From: Morinoia aosen
Lineage: Eukaryota; Arthropoda; Malacostraca; Amphipoda; Talitridae
Direction: 5' to 3'
Assembly (NCBI GenBank): GCA_030386875.1
Contig: CM059566.1
Coordinates: 39,840,068-39,904,067, forward strand
DNA length: 64,000 nucleotides
Shown in pieces: positions 33,421 to 44,784 of the stretch. Within the stretch, counting starts at the first letter, position 1. Every line of letters starts with the position of its first letter. The notes beneath the pieces were generated by a model. It searched no databases. It saw nothing but the letters and a program-made list of their open reading frames with translations, and had not been told where the DNA came from. Made by a program: the position numbers and the translations under genes.

Positions 33421-34523
33421 CCTAATAGAACACTTATACCCTGACAACAAGGAAAACAGGCTTCGGTATTGCACCACCTCTACTGACCGCCTGACATTGA
33501 GATTGAAGCCGAACCATGTCTGACGTTGCTCAGCCATCTGATACTGCCAGCCTTAGCCTCATCGCTACAAAGATGCCAGTGCTGCCTCAATGCAAATAAA
33601 CACTTAGTACAATTATTGACCATTAGCTCGCTAATTGAAGCTTTTAGAGCGGGGTCGTACTTACGTACTACCAAAGCAAGCCAATTGGCCTTATGAAGTT
33701 CATTCAAGTAGTGTAACTAATATATTGATTCGTTTAAGGAGAATTACTATTAATTTGGTTTTTAAACTTAGCGTGATACAAATGTATTTGCCCAGCTAAT
33801 GATATGAAGTGTTAATTTCCGGTATGAAGACTTCGACATGGGCTTTGAGAATTGATGCTCATTGAGAGATAATTGAGGAAGCACAAAGAGTGGGCATGTT
33901 GCCATACAGACACCGTTGCCAGACGCGTCTTGTTCTGGCTACGATGACCAAGTATGGGAATTGTCTGAGTCACCACAAAGACCATCCATCATCTGAACAC
34001 CATGCAGGCTTGTAGCAAAGAAAGCCGATTTAACAACCTTAACACGTTGACTACGTTTTAGGACATTTGCTAACCACTTGGTAAATATCTCAATTCCATA
34101 CTCGTAAATATGAACAGCATTTCAGTTATTTCACTATCTTTTTAGTGTAGATTTTTGAGTACTAGGTAAAGTATTATCGCCCGATTACGCTTTGCACGCT
34201 TTTTAGAAAATACAGAAATGTATTCAACAGGGGAAATCGGTTTTTGAACTCCACTATTTACAACCTAACTTAACCAACCGTAGCAACTTTACAAGCGTGA
34301 TAGAGAGTAGCCAAATTTACATTATTTTTTATGGTCAAGTTTTACTTTAGAGAGAAGGTCCAAAATTTGCGCGTTTTGGTCATGAAGAGGCCAGACCACA
34401 GACTAGGTAGCCACACAACAGGGTAGGATCGGGCTCGGGGAAATCTTTAAAAACTCTCCTGATGCATAACTGCACAGTCTTGATTGAGGAGATGAGTGTG
34501 TAGCTGAAATAGGCTCATTCTCC
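33421..34523. other. No gene seen
   Basis: Noncoding. CCTTAACACGTTGACTACG at 34037-34055 resembles the TTAA end of the piggyBac-like repeat but the rest does not align clearly. Confidence 0.4.
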
Positions 34524-35090
34524 TCTGCATTGAGGTCATTTGAAATGCGCACATGCACGGTAATTTTAGAATGCATCGAGGCTACGCATGTACACATACA
34601 CAGTAAATTTAGTACGCATTGAGGTTACACATGTACACATGCACTGTAATTTAAGTACGTATTGAGGCTACACATTTGCATTTGCACGGGAATTTCAGTA
34701 CGCATTGAGGCTACGCATGTTCACATGCACTGTAATTTAAGTACGTATTGAGGTTACACATTTGCATTTGCACGGGAATTTCAGTACGCATTGAGGCTAC
34801 GCATGTTCACATGCACTGTAATTTTGGTACGCATTGAGGCTACGCGTGTGCATATGCACTGTAATTTAAGTACGTATTGAGGCTACACATTTGCATTTGC
34901 ACGGGAATTTCAGTACGCATTGAGGCTACGCATGTTCACATGCACTGTAATTTAAGTACGTATTGAGGCTACACATTTGCATTTGCACGGGAATTTCAGT
35001 ACGCATTGAGGCTACGCATGTTCACATGCACTGTAATTTGAGTACGTATTGAGGCTACACATTTGCATTTGCATGGCAATTTCCACTGAG
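34524..35090. repeat. Higher-order tandem repeat, about 86 bp made of two 43-bp subunits
   Basis: Subunit A (GTACGCATTGAGGCTACGCA, then TGTTCACATGCACTGTAATTT) alternates with subunit B (GTACGTATTGAGGCTACACA, then TTTGCATTTGCACGGGAATTT). About six A+B pairs follow several more diverged single subunits at the left. Confidence 0.93.
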
Positions 35091-35647
35091 GTGCAGGTCT
35101 AATAATTGATTCACTTCATATTTATCAGCAGCCTTGTTGAGCAACCTTCATTTTGTGTCAACTGAGGTGCTGCTTAGACCATCATGACAATGGAAAACAG
35201 TTGCGCGTATAACAAATCGGAATTACAATCTTAAAATTGAGTACACAGTTAGAAAGAAAACTTCTGATCCGAGGAACAATCCCGCCATTGAATGTACAGG
35301 TATAGAGAAATTAAAACGGGTTCACATAGACTAATCCCACTGATGAATAAAATTATGATGAATATGAGAACCCTGAACCAAGCTCTCTACTTGGAAAAAT
35401 CATTTAAAACATGAAATTCAGCAACGCCAGGAGCGACATTCCTGCTACTGGATTCAGTAACACTTAGAATAACAATCATACAATCGAATTCAACAACGCC
35501 GGAAATAACAATTCCAATAAAAAACCCAATAATGTTCAGAATAATCATTCCTCTGAGGAATTCAGCAGCGTTCAGAATAAACCGACTAAGAATTCAATAA
35601 CGCTAACAGTCTCAACAGCGCCTGGAGCTATCAATAACATCCAAGTG
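35091..35647. other. No gene seen; decayed tandem repeat
   Basis: 35405-35605 holds degraded units around GAATTCAGCAACGCC and AATAACAATTCC, roughly 60 bp apart. The rest is featureless. Confidence 0.4.
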
Positions 35648-35975
35648 AGATTAGATGCCTCCTTAACCCACAACCAAGGTGTTAAAGGGGCGATACAGAG
35701 ATGCCCCATTAAGGCTGGAGTTGAGGGGACGGGGAATCTAAGCACAAGGTGTGCTCCCCCACAAGATACCCTGCGTATGGAAACAATAAGTTCAGAAAGA
35801 AGGCTTTGAAACAAAATAAAAGTCGAACATGAAAGTATTACGTTCTAAAAAATACGATAGAAGTGAACCGAAAAAGATGGTCTGAAACAAACAAAAACAT
35901 ATTCAATATGAAAAAACTAGGCCTCCCCAACCCTCACCTAATTCCAACTCCGAGAGAGCGCTAATTAAATACAGA
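35648..35975 (-). mobile_element. R365 repeat, diverged near-full copy
   Basis: Recognised by GATGCCTCCTTAACCCACAA, CTAAGCACAAGGTGTGCTCC, AATAAGTTCAGAAAGAAGG, GAAGTGAACCGAAAAAGATG and GAGAGAGCGCTAATT. The head hairpins are lost. Confidence 0.78.
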
Positions 35976-36345
35976 ATGAAAGATAACAACGCATCATACA
36001 AAAGTGTTCAGACGAGAATGATAACCCAAACCCTCCCGCCTCTCCCTCCCCCAACCAGGAGCCGCTGAGGCTGAGCCCTCTCAAAACTAAGGTCCAAATT
36101 CAATAAGGAAGTCCCAGCAGAGCGACTCGATGCATTTTAAATGAAACACAAAACTCGCCTCCTCAATATCGCCCGCAGGTATTTCCGAGGAGCCTGCGTC
36201 GTGAGAGATCCCCGGCCTCTAAACGGCCGCGTGAGTGAGGGGAGCAGCGCGGCAAAATGCGCGTCTTGACCGATGCAGAAGTGCTTCTTTTTTAAGCCGC
36301 GGGTCTGTCTTGATTCGATGAGAGATTAACACCGGAGTGTAACGA
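35976..36345. other. No gene seen
   Basis: GC-richer noncoding stretch (36170-36300) just before a 17-bp array. No frame with a domain. Confidence 0.4.
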
Positions 36346-37185
36346 ACGTCATCTAGGATTGTACATCAGTGAGGATGAAACGTCATCTAGGATTGTGCAT
36401 CAGTGAGGATGAAGCATCATCTAGAATTGAGCATCATCTAGGATTGAGCATCAGTGATGTTGGATCATCATTGAGGATGGATCATCATTGAGGATGGATC
36501 ATCATTGAGGATGGAGCATCATCTAGGATTGAGCATCATCTGGGATTGAGCATCATCTAGGATTGAGCATCATCTATGATTGAGCATCATCTAAGATTGA
36601 GCATCATCTAGGATTGAGCATCATCTAGGATTGAGCATCATCTAGGATTGAGCATTATCTAGGATTGAGCATCATCTAGGATTGAGCATCATCTAAAATT
36701 GAGCATCATCTAGGATTGAGCATCATCTAGGATTGAGCATCATCTAAAATTGAGCATCATCTAGGATTGAGCATCATCTAGGATTGAGCATCATCTAGGA
36801 TTGAGCATCATCTAGGATTGAGCATCATCTAAAATTGAGCATCATTTAGAATTGAGCACCAGTGAGGATGGATCATCATTGAGGATGGAGCATCATCTAG
36901 GATTGAGCATCATCTAGGATTGAGCATCATCTAAAATTGAGCATCATTTAGAATTGAGCACCGGTGAGGATGGAGCATCATTGAGTATGGAGCATCATTG
37001 AGTATGGAGCATCATCTAGGATTGAACATTATCTCGGATTGAGCCCAATCGAAGATGAGCATCATTAAGGATGGAGCAACACCAAAGACAGAGTATCATT
37101 AAGCATGGAGTATTATTAGTAGGGATAAGGAATCAATGAGGATGAGCATCATTATGGATGGACCATCATCAGAGATGGAGTATTT
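36346..37185. repeat. Minisatellite array A, 17 bp, about 45-49 copies
   Basis: Main unit GAGCATCATCTAGGATT, with blocks of GATCATCATTGAGGATG and CATCATCTAAAATTGAG. The period is kept at 17 across variants. Same unit backbone as array B at 41.1 kb. Confidence 0.95.
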
Positions 37186-37624
37186 AACCGAATAAAGCAT
37201 TATTATGGTTAATTCAAAAGGACTACCAAAACAAGCAAGCAATTTAAAGAAAAAGGAAGCCAACGACGACGCGTCATCAAGATAGAAGCACCAACAGGGA
37301 AGAAGCAACACAAAAAAAGCAGCACCATCAAGAAAGTCTGAGACGCGGGCCGCCAAGTGCAAAAGACTGGGAGCGAAGCTTCGTCAGTTCCAAATTACTT
37401 TGGGAGTTGGACTAAGCGCAAGGACAACTTTCTCTCCCTAGTTTTATGAACTAGAGGGAACTCGGGGAACTTGGCAGAGCTGCGCGGTGTGCAGCAGATG
37501 TAGAGATCCGAGCAGAGCTGATGCACTCGAACATTGCGCTCATATCGACGTGAAAACCGCGGTTGGTACCGCGTACGTTTAGCTTCTAGTGAGTGCGACT
37601 TGTGTCGAAAGATTCATGTACGCA

Positions 37625-37840
37625 TTAATTGGTGCGTCTATGGACATGGATGTTGGTTTTGTCAATACTTTAATTGGTGCGTCTATGGACATGGACGTTG
37701 GTTTTGTCAATACTTGGTGCGTCTATGGGCATGGATATTAGTTTTGTCAATACTTTAATTGGTGCGTCTATGGGCATGGATGTTGGTTTTGGGTGGAAGA
37801 CTTTAATTGGTGCGTCTATGGCTATGGATGTTGGTTTTCG
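37625..37840. repeat. Minisatellite, about 45 bp x 5
   Basis: Unit TTAATTGGTGCGTCTATGGA, then CATGGATGTTGGTTTTGTCAATACT. One unit lacks the TTTAATT segment. Confidence 0.93.
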
Positions 37841-38019
37841 CACTGCGTATATTATAAAGCCAGTACAATGCCTGCACTAGCGCTCAAACCGTCACACCGT
37901 CTGCTACAGCACCTGGCAGCGAGTTAATCTTGAAAAAACTGCCTGATAAGATGCTCAGCAGAAAGTATACATTAAATGATTAGCCTGGTGTAATGGCCAT
38001 TAAAATTTAAACGTGGAAA

Positions 38020-38300
38020 TACTTTTTGGTAGAATTCTTTTTGAAACGTTGACCTCGCAGCACCTTTCGGTATAATGATAATCCCATCATTGACCTGGAA
38101 ACACCTCCCGGTATAACCCGGCATAATATTCATCACATCTTTAACCTGGAAACACCTCCCAGCATAATGATCATCACATCTTTCACCTTGAAACACCTCC
38201 TGGAATAATAGTCTACCTGGGAACACCCATTTATAATGTGGGAACACATCCCGAAACAATATTCATCAAGTATTTTACCTTGAAACACCTCTCCGTACAA
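38020..38300. repeat. Decayed tandem repeat, about 45-55 bp
   Basis: Five or six loose copies of ACCTGGAAACACCTCCCGGT and ATAATGATCATCACATCTTT. Ends about 50 bp from the glypican exon donor. Confidence 0.8.
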
Positions 38301-38351
38301 ATCTCACCCCATCGTTACCCTAAAAACCCTGTGAAATAGCGGAAAGCTCAC

Positions 38352-39037
38352 CTTCTTTTGAAGCTTGGGTCCGGTCTCCATGGCGACGAGGACAGCGTCA
38401 GGCAAGTGGTCAGGGAGCCTCTGGAGCACAGGCCGGGCTGCTCTCAGCGCCTTGCCGGCCCTGGCCACACCATTGACCATGTCGGACCATCCGGCTCCGA
38501 TTTCAGCCAGAGGCGCCAGACAACCTCGAGCCACGTTGAGGCAGAGGTTGTGGCATGGGGGCTCAGTGACCGCATGGCATAGACCACAGGGGTGGACTCG
38601 TGTAGCAGCGGAGACACATTCATCAGGTAGAACGTAAGTCTCTGGAGTACGAGCGGCCGTCGCGGCAGTTTGGAGGGCGTGAAGCAGAAGACGCGCAGAC
38701 TCCACGAGGCGAGATACAGGGTCGTCCACCAAAGCTGGAAGGATGCCCCACGGTTTGATGATCTTGGTCGAGTCTCTGATGCAGCTCGAGTACTGCTCCG
38801 TGAAAGGGGGCATTTTAGCATGCACGGCGCTGTGATATACGCTCGGGAAAAGCTCGTTCCAAAACTTGGTGAGGATTTTCTCGAGACTCGAAGAGTCGGG
38901 AGCTTCCAAAGCTTCTTTCAAGCCCCTGAAGAGGCTATGAAGTATGGGCTGTACGCTGGACATCAGCCGAGGGTAAGACGAGCGGAACACTTTGAGGGTC
39001 TCTGCCTCGCTGGCATCCAGGGCTTCTGAGATCACAC
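38352..39037 (-). CDS. Glypican, central exon (dally/GPC3/GPC5-like)
   Basis: This is one internal exon of a cell-surface heparan-sulfate proteoglycan. Such proteins are GPI-anchored and help spread Wnt, Hedgehog and BMP-type signals. The acceptor TTTCTTCTTCTTCAG ends at 39038, and the donor AAG/GTGAGC starts at 38351. The exon carries two bases of a split codon and 228 full codons. Counting from the first full codon, the block from FRSSYPRL to FWNELFPSVY (17-67) fits the N-lobe. Cysteines at 85, 140, 150, 153, 161, 165 and 172 match the family, with PCHNLCLNVARGCLAPLAEI as the signature. The exon ends DAVLVAMETGPKLQKK, like the GPC3/dally group. No stop or frameshift. The GPI signal, glycan sites and other exons are not in view. 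Dally-like rather than Dlp-like is an inference. Confidence 0.93.
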
Positions 39038-40089
39038 CTGAAGAAGAAGAAAGTTCTATTTTAAAGACGCTAATGTCAATGGAAGGCCAACATTAAAAAT
39101 GAACTGAGCGAAAAGAGGTGAGCCGAGTTCCGACGCACTGTAAGACCCTCAATATAAAAATTCGGGTATGATATACCTGTGTCAAAAATGCGAGTCGCTC
39201 ATTGTTTGCACAAGAGCTCTAAAAGTTGAAATAAGATATCATATACACCTATACATTCCACTAGACATCAAACGCTTTAAAAAGAAAAGGAATGCTTACT
39301 AAAATGAAGACCCTACTAAAGGAAGTTGCTTTTTTGGAGAACATTTCGCTTTCGTCGAACGATGAAAGGTGGGAATAAAGCAAGTGGAAAAGGACACAAA
39401 TGCTTCAACTTTACGACAGAATGTTCACCAGAAACAGGACCATTCCAGCAGTAGGGCGGGTCACAGTTTGTCACAGACCTCGTCAGTAGTTATTCAGAGG
39501 GAAGAGGCCCCGAGTGTTCACAAGTCTGAATTTACACAATTGTTTCCACTTCATCTCAACGCCAAAGGTTTAAAAGATATGAAATACTGTACGAAACTTA
39601 AATAGAACGATGGCTCACAAATTACCGGGACTTTCCGTCAATAGATGGCATTCACTGAAAGGTAGCACACAATATTGTAAAAAAACTTGACTGTAAAGCT
39701 GGCTCACAAACTGTCGGAACCTCTCACCGATCGATGACACTCACTAAAAAATTACACAAAAAATGCATCACAATACTCGTTAAAATGGTTGAATGTCTGC
39801 AAGGAGAATCAAGTATCGACACAAGTTAACCAGAACCGTTAACCAGAAGTAACCATTGCTGGTGCAGGAGTGCATACGAGCGTGGGAATTCAGCTATTGC
39901 ATGATTTACTAACATAATGTTACTTAAAGTTTCGTGACAGTGTCACCTTATGATGCGTTACAACGACGTGCCTAGGAACACGCCCCTATTTTGTGAAGAA
40001 TTGTTACCCGAAGTTACTAAATAATCTCTCTAACTACGTACTTACCCAATATTAAAACATAGTATTTGAATGTGTGGTAACACCATTCG
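39038..40089. other. Probable intron of the glypican gene; small duplications
   Basis: Noncoding upstream flank of the exon. A ~100-bp direct duplication (GGCTCACAAATTACCGGGAC near 39612 and GGCTCACAAACTGTCGGAAC near 39704, each followed by ATGG/ATGACACTCACT) is visible. No further exon recognised. Confidence 0.5.
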
Positions 40090-40512
40090 TTTGCGAAAGC
40101 ATCTTCGTGAAACAATTATTTTCCACCAAAAAACACTATGCGAAAAAATAACTTACAATTTGTGAAATTCAGCGAGCGCGTAACAGCTCTTATTTAAAAC
40201 AGCAAACGCAGAAAGAACTCGCATGTCGTGAAATTTTCTTCGCGAGACAATCCTCTCCCACCGAGAAACAGTAACGGGAAAAATAACTTGCACCATATAA
40301 AACTATGCAAGCAAGAAACAGTTTTTATTTAAAACAGCAAACGCAGAAAAAACTCGCATGTCACGAAATTTTCTTCGCTAGACAATCCTCTCCCACCTAA
40401 AAACACTAAGCGGAAAAATAATTTGCACTTTGTGAAATTCAGCGAGCGAGAAACAGCTTTTATTTAAAACAGCAAACGCAGAAAGAACTCACTCGCATGT
40501 CGCAAAATTTTC
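40090..40512. repeat. Tandem repeat, 135 bp x about 3
   Basis: TATTTAAAACAGCAAACGCA begins at 40191, 40326 and 40461, exactly 135 bp apart. Units also carry CGCATGTC, AAATTTTCTTCGC and CAATCCTCTCCCACC. Confidence 0.92.
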
Positions 40513-41128
40513 TGCCTGTAGAGAGAGCAGCGACACCACGAGACATTCCTCTTCCCACAAGAAAGAAAGCAGCAAAAATAGCGGGAGTCTCACTCACACG
40601 CTGAGGCAGGGAGACAATGTCCCTGAGGGCTCTACAAGCGGCAACGCCTCGGCTTGGACAGGATGACACTCGGTTCATTTATTCAAATGTCTCTGGTTAG
40701 CAGGGATGATAAGGGTCAATTGGAGCGGCTGGCGATCAATCTTCATGGGTGAATTTTCTTGGCCCGTCCCACCACCAAACCGAGATAAAGTCAATTCGGT
40801 CCACGACAAGCTTTTAGCAACACAAGATGAGTTTGAGCACCCACCGACGGCTCAACTGAACTGAATTGATGTCTCAATCGAAAGGCAAACAAGGCTTTAA
40901 TGGCTCTCGGTCACAGCTTGATTTTCTTAACATTTTGTCCAGAGCTTGGACGGGCGTAGGGTCTCAAATCGGCTCCTTTTATTATGTTTTGGCTTGCTGT
41001 ATTATTTGGCTGGCTTCGTGTTTCTGTTTAGCTTTGTCTTGTAGTGGTTTGCTGCACTTGGCTTTGCAAGCTTCGTAGTAATTCTAATGGGCTTGTTTTG
41101 TCTTATTTTTGGTTAGTTCTTCAGTCTT
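40513..41128. other. No gene seen
   Basis: Noncoding. T- and G-rich near 40980-41110 just before array B. Confidence 0.4.
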
Positions 41129-42140
41129 CATTAAGGATGGAAAATCATCAAGGATGGAAAATCATCAAGGATGGAAAATCATCAAGGATGGAAAATCATC
41201 AAGGATGGAAAATCATCAAGGATGGAAAAGCATCAAGGATGGAAAAGCATCAAGGATGGAAAATCATCAAGGATGGAAAATCATCAAGGATGGAAAATCA
41301 TCAAGGATGGAAAATCATCAAGGATGGAAAATCATCAAGATGCTGCATCATCAAGATGCTGCATCATCTAGGTTGAAGCATCATCTAGGTTGAAGCATCA
41401 TCTAGGTTGAAGCATCATCTAGGTTGAAGCATCATCTAGGTTGAAGCATCATCTAGGTTGAAGCATCATCTAGGTTGAAGCATCATCTTGGATGAAGCAT
41501 CACCAAGAACGAAGCATCACCAAGAACGAAGCATCACCAAGAACGAAGCATCACCAAGAACGAAGCATCACCAAGAACGAAGCATCACCAAGAACGAAGC
41601 ATCACCAAGAACGAAGCATCACCAAGAACGAAGCTCACCAAGAACGAAGCATCACCAAAAACGAAGCATCACCAAGAACGAAGCTCACCAAGAACGAAGC
41701 ATCACCAAAAACGAAGCATCACCAAGAACGAAGCATCACCAAGAACGAAGCATCACCAAGAACGAAGCATCACCAAGAACGAAGCATCACCAAGAACGAA
41801 GCATCACCAAGAACGAAGCATCACCAAGAACGAAGCATCACCAAGAACGAAGCATCACCAAGAACGAAGCATCACCAAGAACGAAGCATCACCAAGAACG
41901 AAGCATCATCAAAGAAGAAGCATCATCAAAAAAGAAGCATCATCAAAAAAAGAAGCATCATCAAAAAAGAAGCATCATCAAAAAAGAAGCATCATCAAAA
42001 TAGAAGCATCATCAAAGAAGAATCATCATCAAAGAAGAAGCATCATTAAAAAAAAGCATCACCGAAAAAGAAGCATCATCTAAGAAGAAGCATCATCAAA
42101 GAAGAAGCATCATCAAGGATAAAGCGTCATCAAGGATGAA
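41129..42140. repeat. Minisatellite array B, 17 bp, about 59 copies in four blocks
   Basis: The 17-bp period holds throughout while the unit changes block by block: AAGGATGGAAAATCATC (41130-41340), ATCTAGGTTGAAGCATC (41350-41490), ACCAAGAACGAAGCATC (41500-41900) and ATCAAAAAAGAAGCATC (41900-42090), ending in AAGGAT units. Each block is homogenised internally. Shares its backbone with array A. Stop-poor, so it yields long spurious frames. Confidence 0.96.
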
Positions 42141-43543
42141 TCCAATTTATTCGCGTTGTATTTTTCTTGCTTAGTTCGATCATTTCCTGGTCTGCACAGC
42201 TGCTCTACAGGCCTGTTACGAGGGGCGGCTTCCGTCAATGTCAACCATCCAACACTTTATATTCATCTACGCACATTATTCGAAAACAGTCAACAGCAGC
42301 TCTCGTTAACACACATCGAAGCTCCCTGCAAAGATAACATCACTGGACGTCCGCCTCAAAAAAAAAAGAACTAGTGAGAAATTTTAAGAATATTCTAATT
42401 TTGTGAAACTTAAAAGATTTTGATGCTTCTCACACTTTCCAGTAGTGATTTTCAGAAAGAGTGAGCATCGTTCGCCTTCATGTGAGATATTTTTCATGAT
42501 TTATAATAATAAGAGAAATTTTTTCTCGACAAATGATTCAATTTTTTGTTCCACTCATTATTTACATTGTTTCTCCTTTCCTTCTTTCCCGCTGTCATAA
42601 TTAATTTTTTAGATTCTTCTTTTCGGTTCCATATTCTATCGAAGCTTCCAGTTTTCGGTAACTTTCTTCCAATTTCATTTATTTATATTCTCATTTCCTT
42701 TTATTGATTTTCTGTCATTTTTCACTTTTCCCATCTCCCTTTTCCTCCCCTGTATCGTTTCCTCCTGTTTACTTAATTTTTCTAAACAAGATTCTATTTA
42801 TTTTTATTTCCTAGTCTCCCTTTCTTCATATTCATTTTTTCCTGATGGGATTCTATTAATTTTATAATTTCATCAAGATTCTCATTTCATGTTTCCCATG
42901 ACCCTTTTCATTCCCTCCCTTCATACCATCATATGATTTCCACAGTTTGCTCCAGTTTTGAGTGTAGGCCATTTCCAATCTCAGCCCTCATAACTGCATC
43001 CGCTGGTCAGACTTCAGCACGGTCCGAACATTGAAAAGATGCGAGCTCTCGCCGAAGAATTGCGAGATCGGTGATATAATTTTGGCGCAAAATTGGAATC
43101 CCATTAACATTTTTAAAGTATTTAGAGTGCTTTCCTTTTAATCTTCTAGCTCTAAAAACTCACTGATAACAAAATTCAAGGCATTCTCGAGGAGTTAAAA
43201 ACAAATTTCACGGGAAAAGTTGAAAAACACCAGTGTTACGGGGAACATCTTCAACAAGGGAACGTCTTTGATGTTTTCCTTAATAAGTAAAATTAATAAG
43301 CTAGAAAAAACTCTCCAAATCAAAATGTTTGACATACTGTAAATCACGAATTGCTTACGAAAATACTGTATTATACAATTCTTGATTCTTTTTCTATATG
43401 ACTGCATAATACTGGGTAATTGGAAACTTTGTTGAGCAAACTTCAACACTAGATAGAGACCGTTTAAATAAACACCTTTTATTCGATAATCGTGACGTCA
43501 AAAATGCTTTGTTGAAGAGTTACATAGACTTGAAATTTTCACT
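42141..43543. other. No gene seen; pyrimidine-rich stretch
   Basis: 42530-42950 is strongly pyrimidine-biased on the + strand (many TTTCC/CTTTT runs). The remainder is featureless. Confidence 0.5.
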
Positions 43544-43803
43544 TGGCCACTAAGGTCTCCGGATATTACGCCTCTAGGTTTCTAATTCAGAGGACATTTG
43601 AAAAGTTTGGTGATCGAAACACCGATTCACTCGGTAGGATTGTTGAAACCTACGCAAGAATTCTTAAAACTCGTGGTGTCTTTGATCGCGTCTGGCAATC
43701 ACTGCACTGGCGTTTGAACGTCTGCATCGCATCAGATGAGCGTCTTGTTCAACATCTTTTGCAAATACCAAACCTAATTGAAAAACCTTTCTTACGATCA
43801 TAA
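43544..43803 (+). pseudogene. Mariner-like DDE transposase C-terminal remnant
   Basis: One frame reads WPLRSPDITPLGF, matching the WPPRSPDLTPLDFFLWG block. A neighbouring frame then reads DSLGRIVETYARIL and GVFDRVWQSLHWRLNVCI with V-Q-H-L-L, matching the end of the same transposase group (IV.AC..I...PGVFERVRQSLHRRLNLCI). The part between is shifted and the catalytic-side FLWG is lost. Only the C-terminal third is present, so it is dead. Confidence 0.7.
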
Positions 43804-44024
43804 TAATTAAGGCAGTTATTCCGTTTCTTGCGTTCACAATAAAAATGAGTTCCTAGCTTCTACATTTCACTTCCCTGCCACTCTCAAAAGTACGAATTTT
43901 CCTCCAAAACGTTTAAATTTTCAGCCGTTGTAACTCTTCAGCGGAGCATATTTGACCCCACAGTTATAGAGTGAAAAATGTTCATTTCAATGGTCCCAAC
44001 CTTATGTTAAAATTTGTTCAAAAA

Positions 44025-44043
44025 GTGTCGCTCACCCTGTATA
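44025..44043 (+). repeat. Mariner-like terminal inverted repeat (right end)
   Basis: GTGTCGCTCACCCTGTATA, preceded by AATTTGTTCAAAA, is the usual outward end of mariner-like elements and lies 220 bp after the transposase remnant at 43544-43803. The left end was not found. Confidence 0.5.
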
Positions 44044-44408
44044 TGCAGCAACGTATCCGAGGAAGATTTAGGCCAACTCTTACACGTGCCGAGCTAATAA
44101 AAAGTGCAAAATTAGGTGGTACGTTCAACCTTAGAGTTCCTAATTACGCTCGCAGGACATTGCAGTCCTGACTATGTTTGCTTCATCAATTTTTCTGGTC
44201 AAAATGCTCATGCGTTGCTAGATCTCAATTTGGAATGTCCAAATGAGGAAATTCGGGCTAGGAAATGACCAGGTTTGCGACCTTCGCAGATCTCGTCGCA
44301 AAATTAGGCTTGGAGTATTGAATTATCGAGTCAGAAATAAATAAAAATGAAGGACGTGTTGTTGGAATTCCTAGCTTGATGTAAATGGCAACATTTGAAA
44401 TAATGGAT

Positions 44409-44770
44409 TAGATTAGTCGTTAGTTTCAGCTTCCCTACCCGCAACAACAAATGCGATCCAAAGAGAGGAAGGATGAAGGCACCATTTAGTATGGAGTTAA
44501 GGAAACGAGGAATCTACTCAGAAAGGGCATAGAAACAATAAGTTGGGAAAGAAGATTACGAAACAAGATCAAAGTTGAAGAAGAAAGTAGTAGGTGCTGA
44601 AAAACAGGACAGCAGTGAACCGAAAAATGGTGGTGTGTAACAAAACAAAAATCTATTCTATTTTAACAAAAAGAAAGCCTACCTACCCTTTAGCTCAAAA
44701 AGTGGCTCACATAGTCCCCCTGGGAGCGCCAATTCTCATAGATACAATAGCTTTATCCTCCTGAAGGGGA
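44409..44770 (-). mobile_element. R365 repeat, full length (362 bp) with 14-bp target duplication
   Basis: TTGAAATAATGGAT occurs at 44395-44408 and again at 44771-44784, directly bracketing the element. It carries the tail variant GATTAGTCGTTAGTTTCAGC, all central blocks and the head GATACAATAGCTTTATCCTC. It confirms the boundaries inferred from the copy at 31868. Confidence 0.92.
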
Positions 44771-44784
44771 TTGAAATAATGGAT

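Noticed and set aside
34037-34260. A further piggyBac-like copy
   Set aside because: Only the 19-bp TTAA-end sequence matches. The following sequence could not be aligned by eye.
38358-39029. Open frames on the + strand opposite the glypican exon
   Set aside because: They mirror the real exon on the other strand and have no domain.
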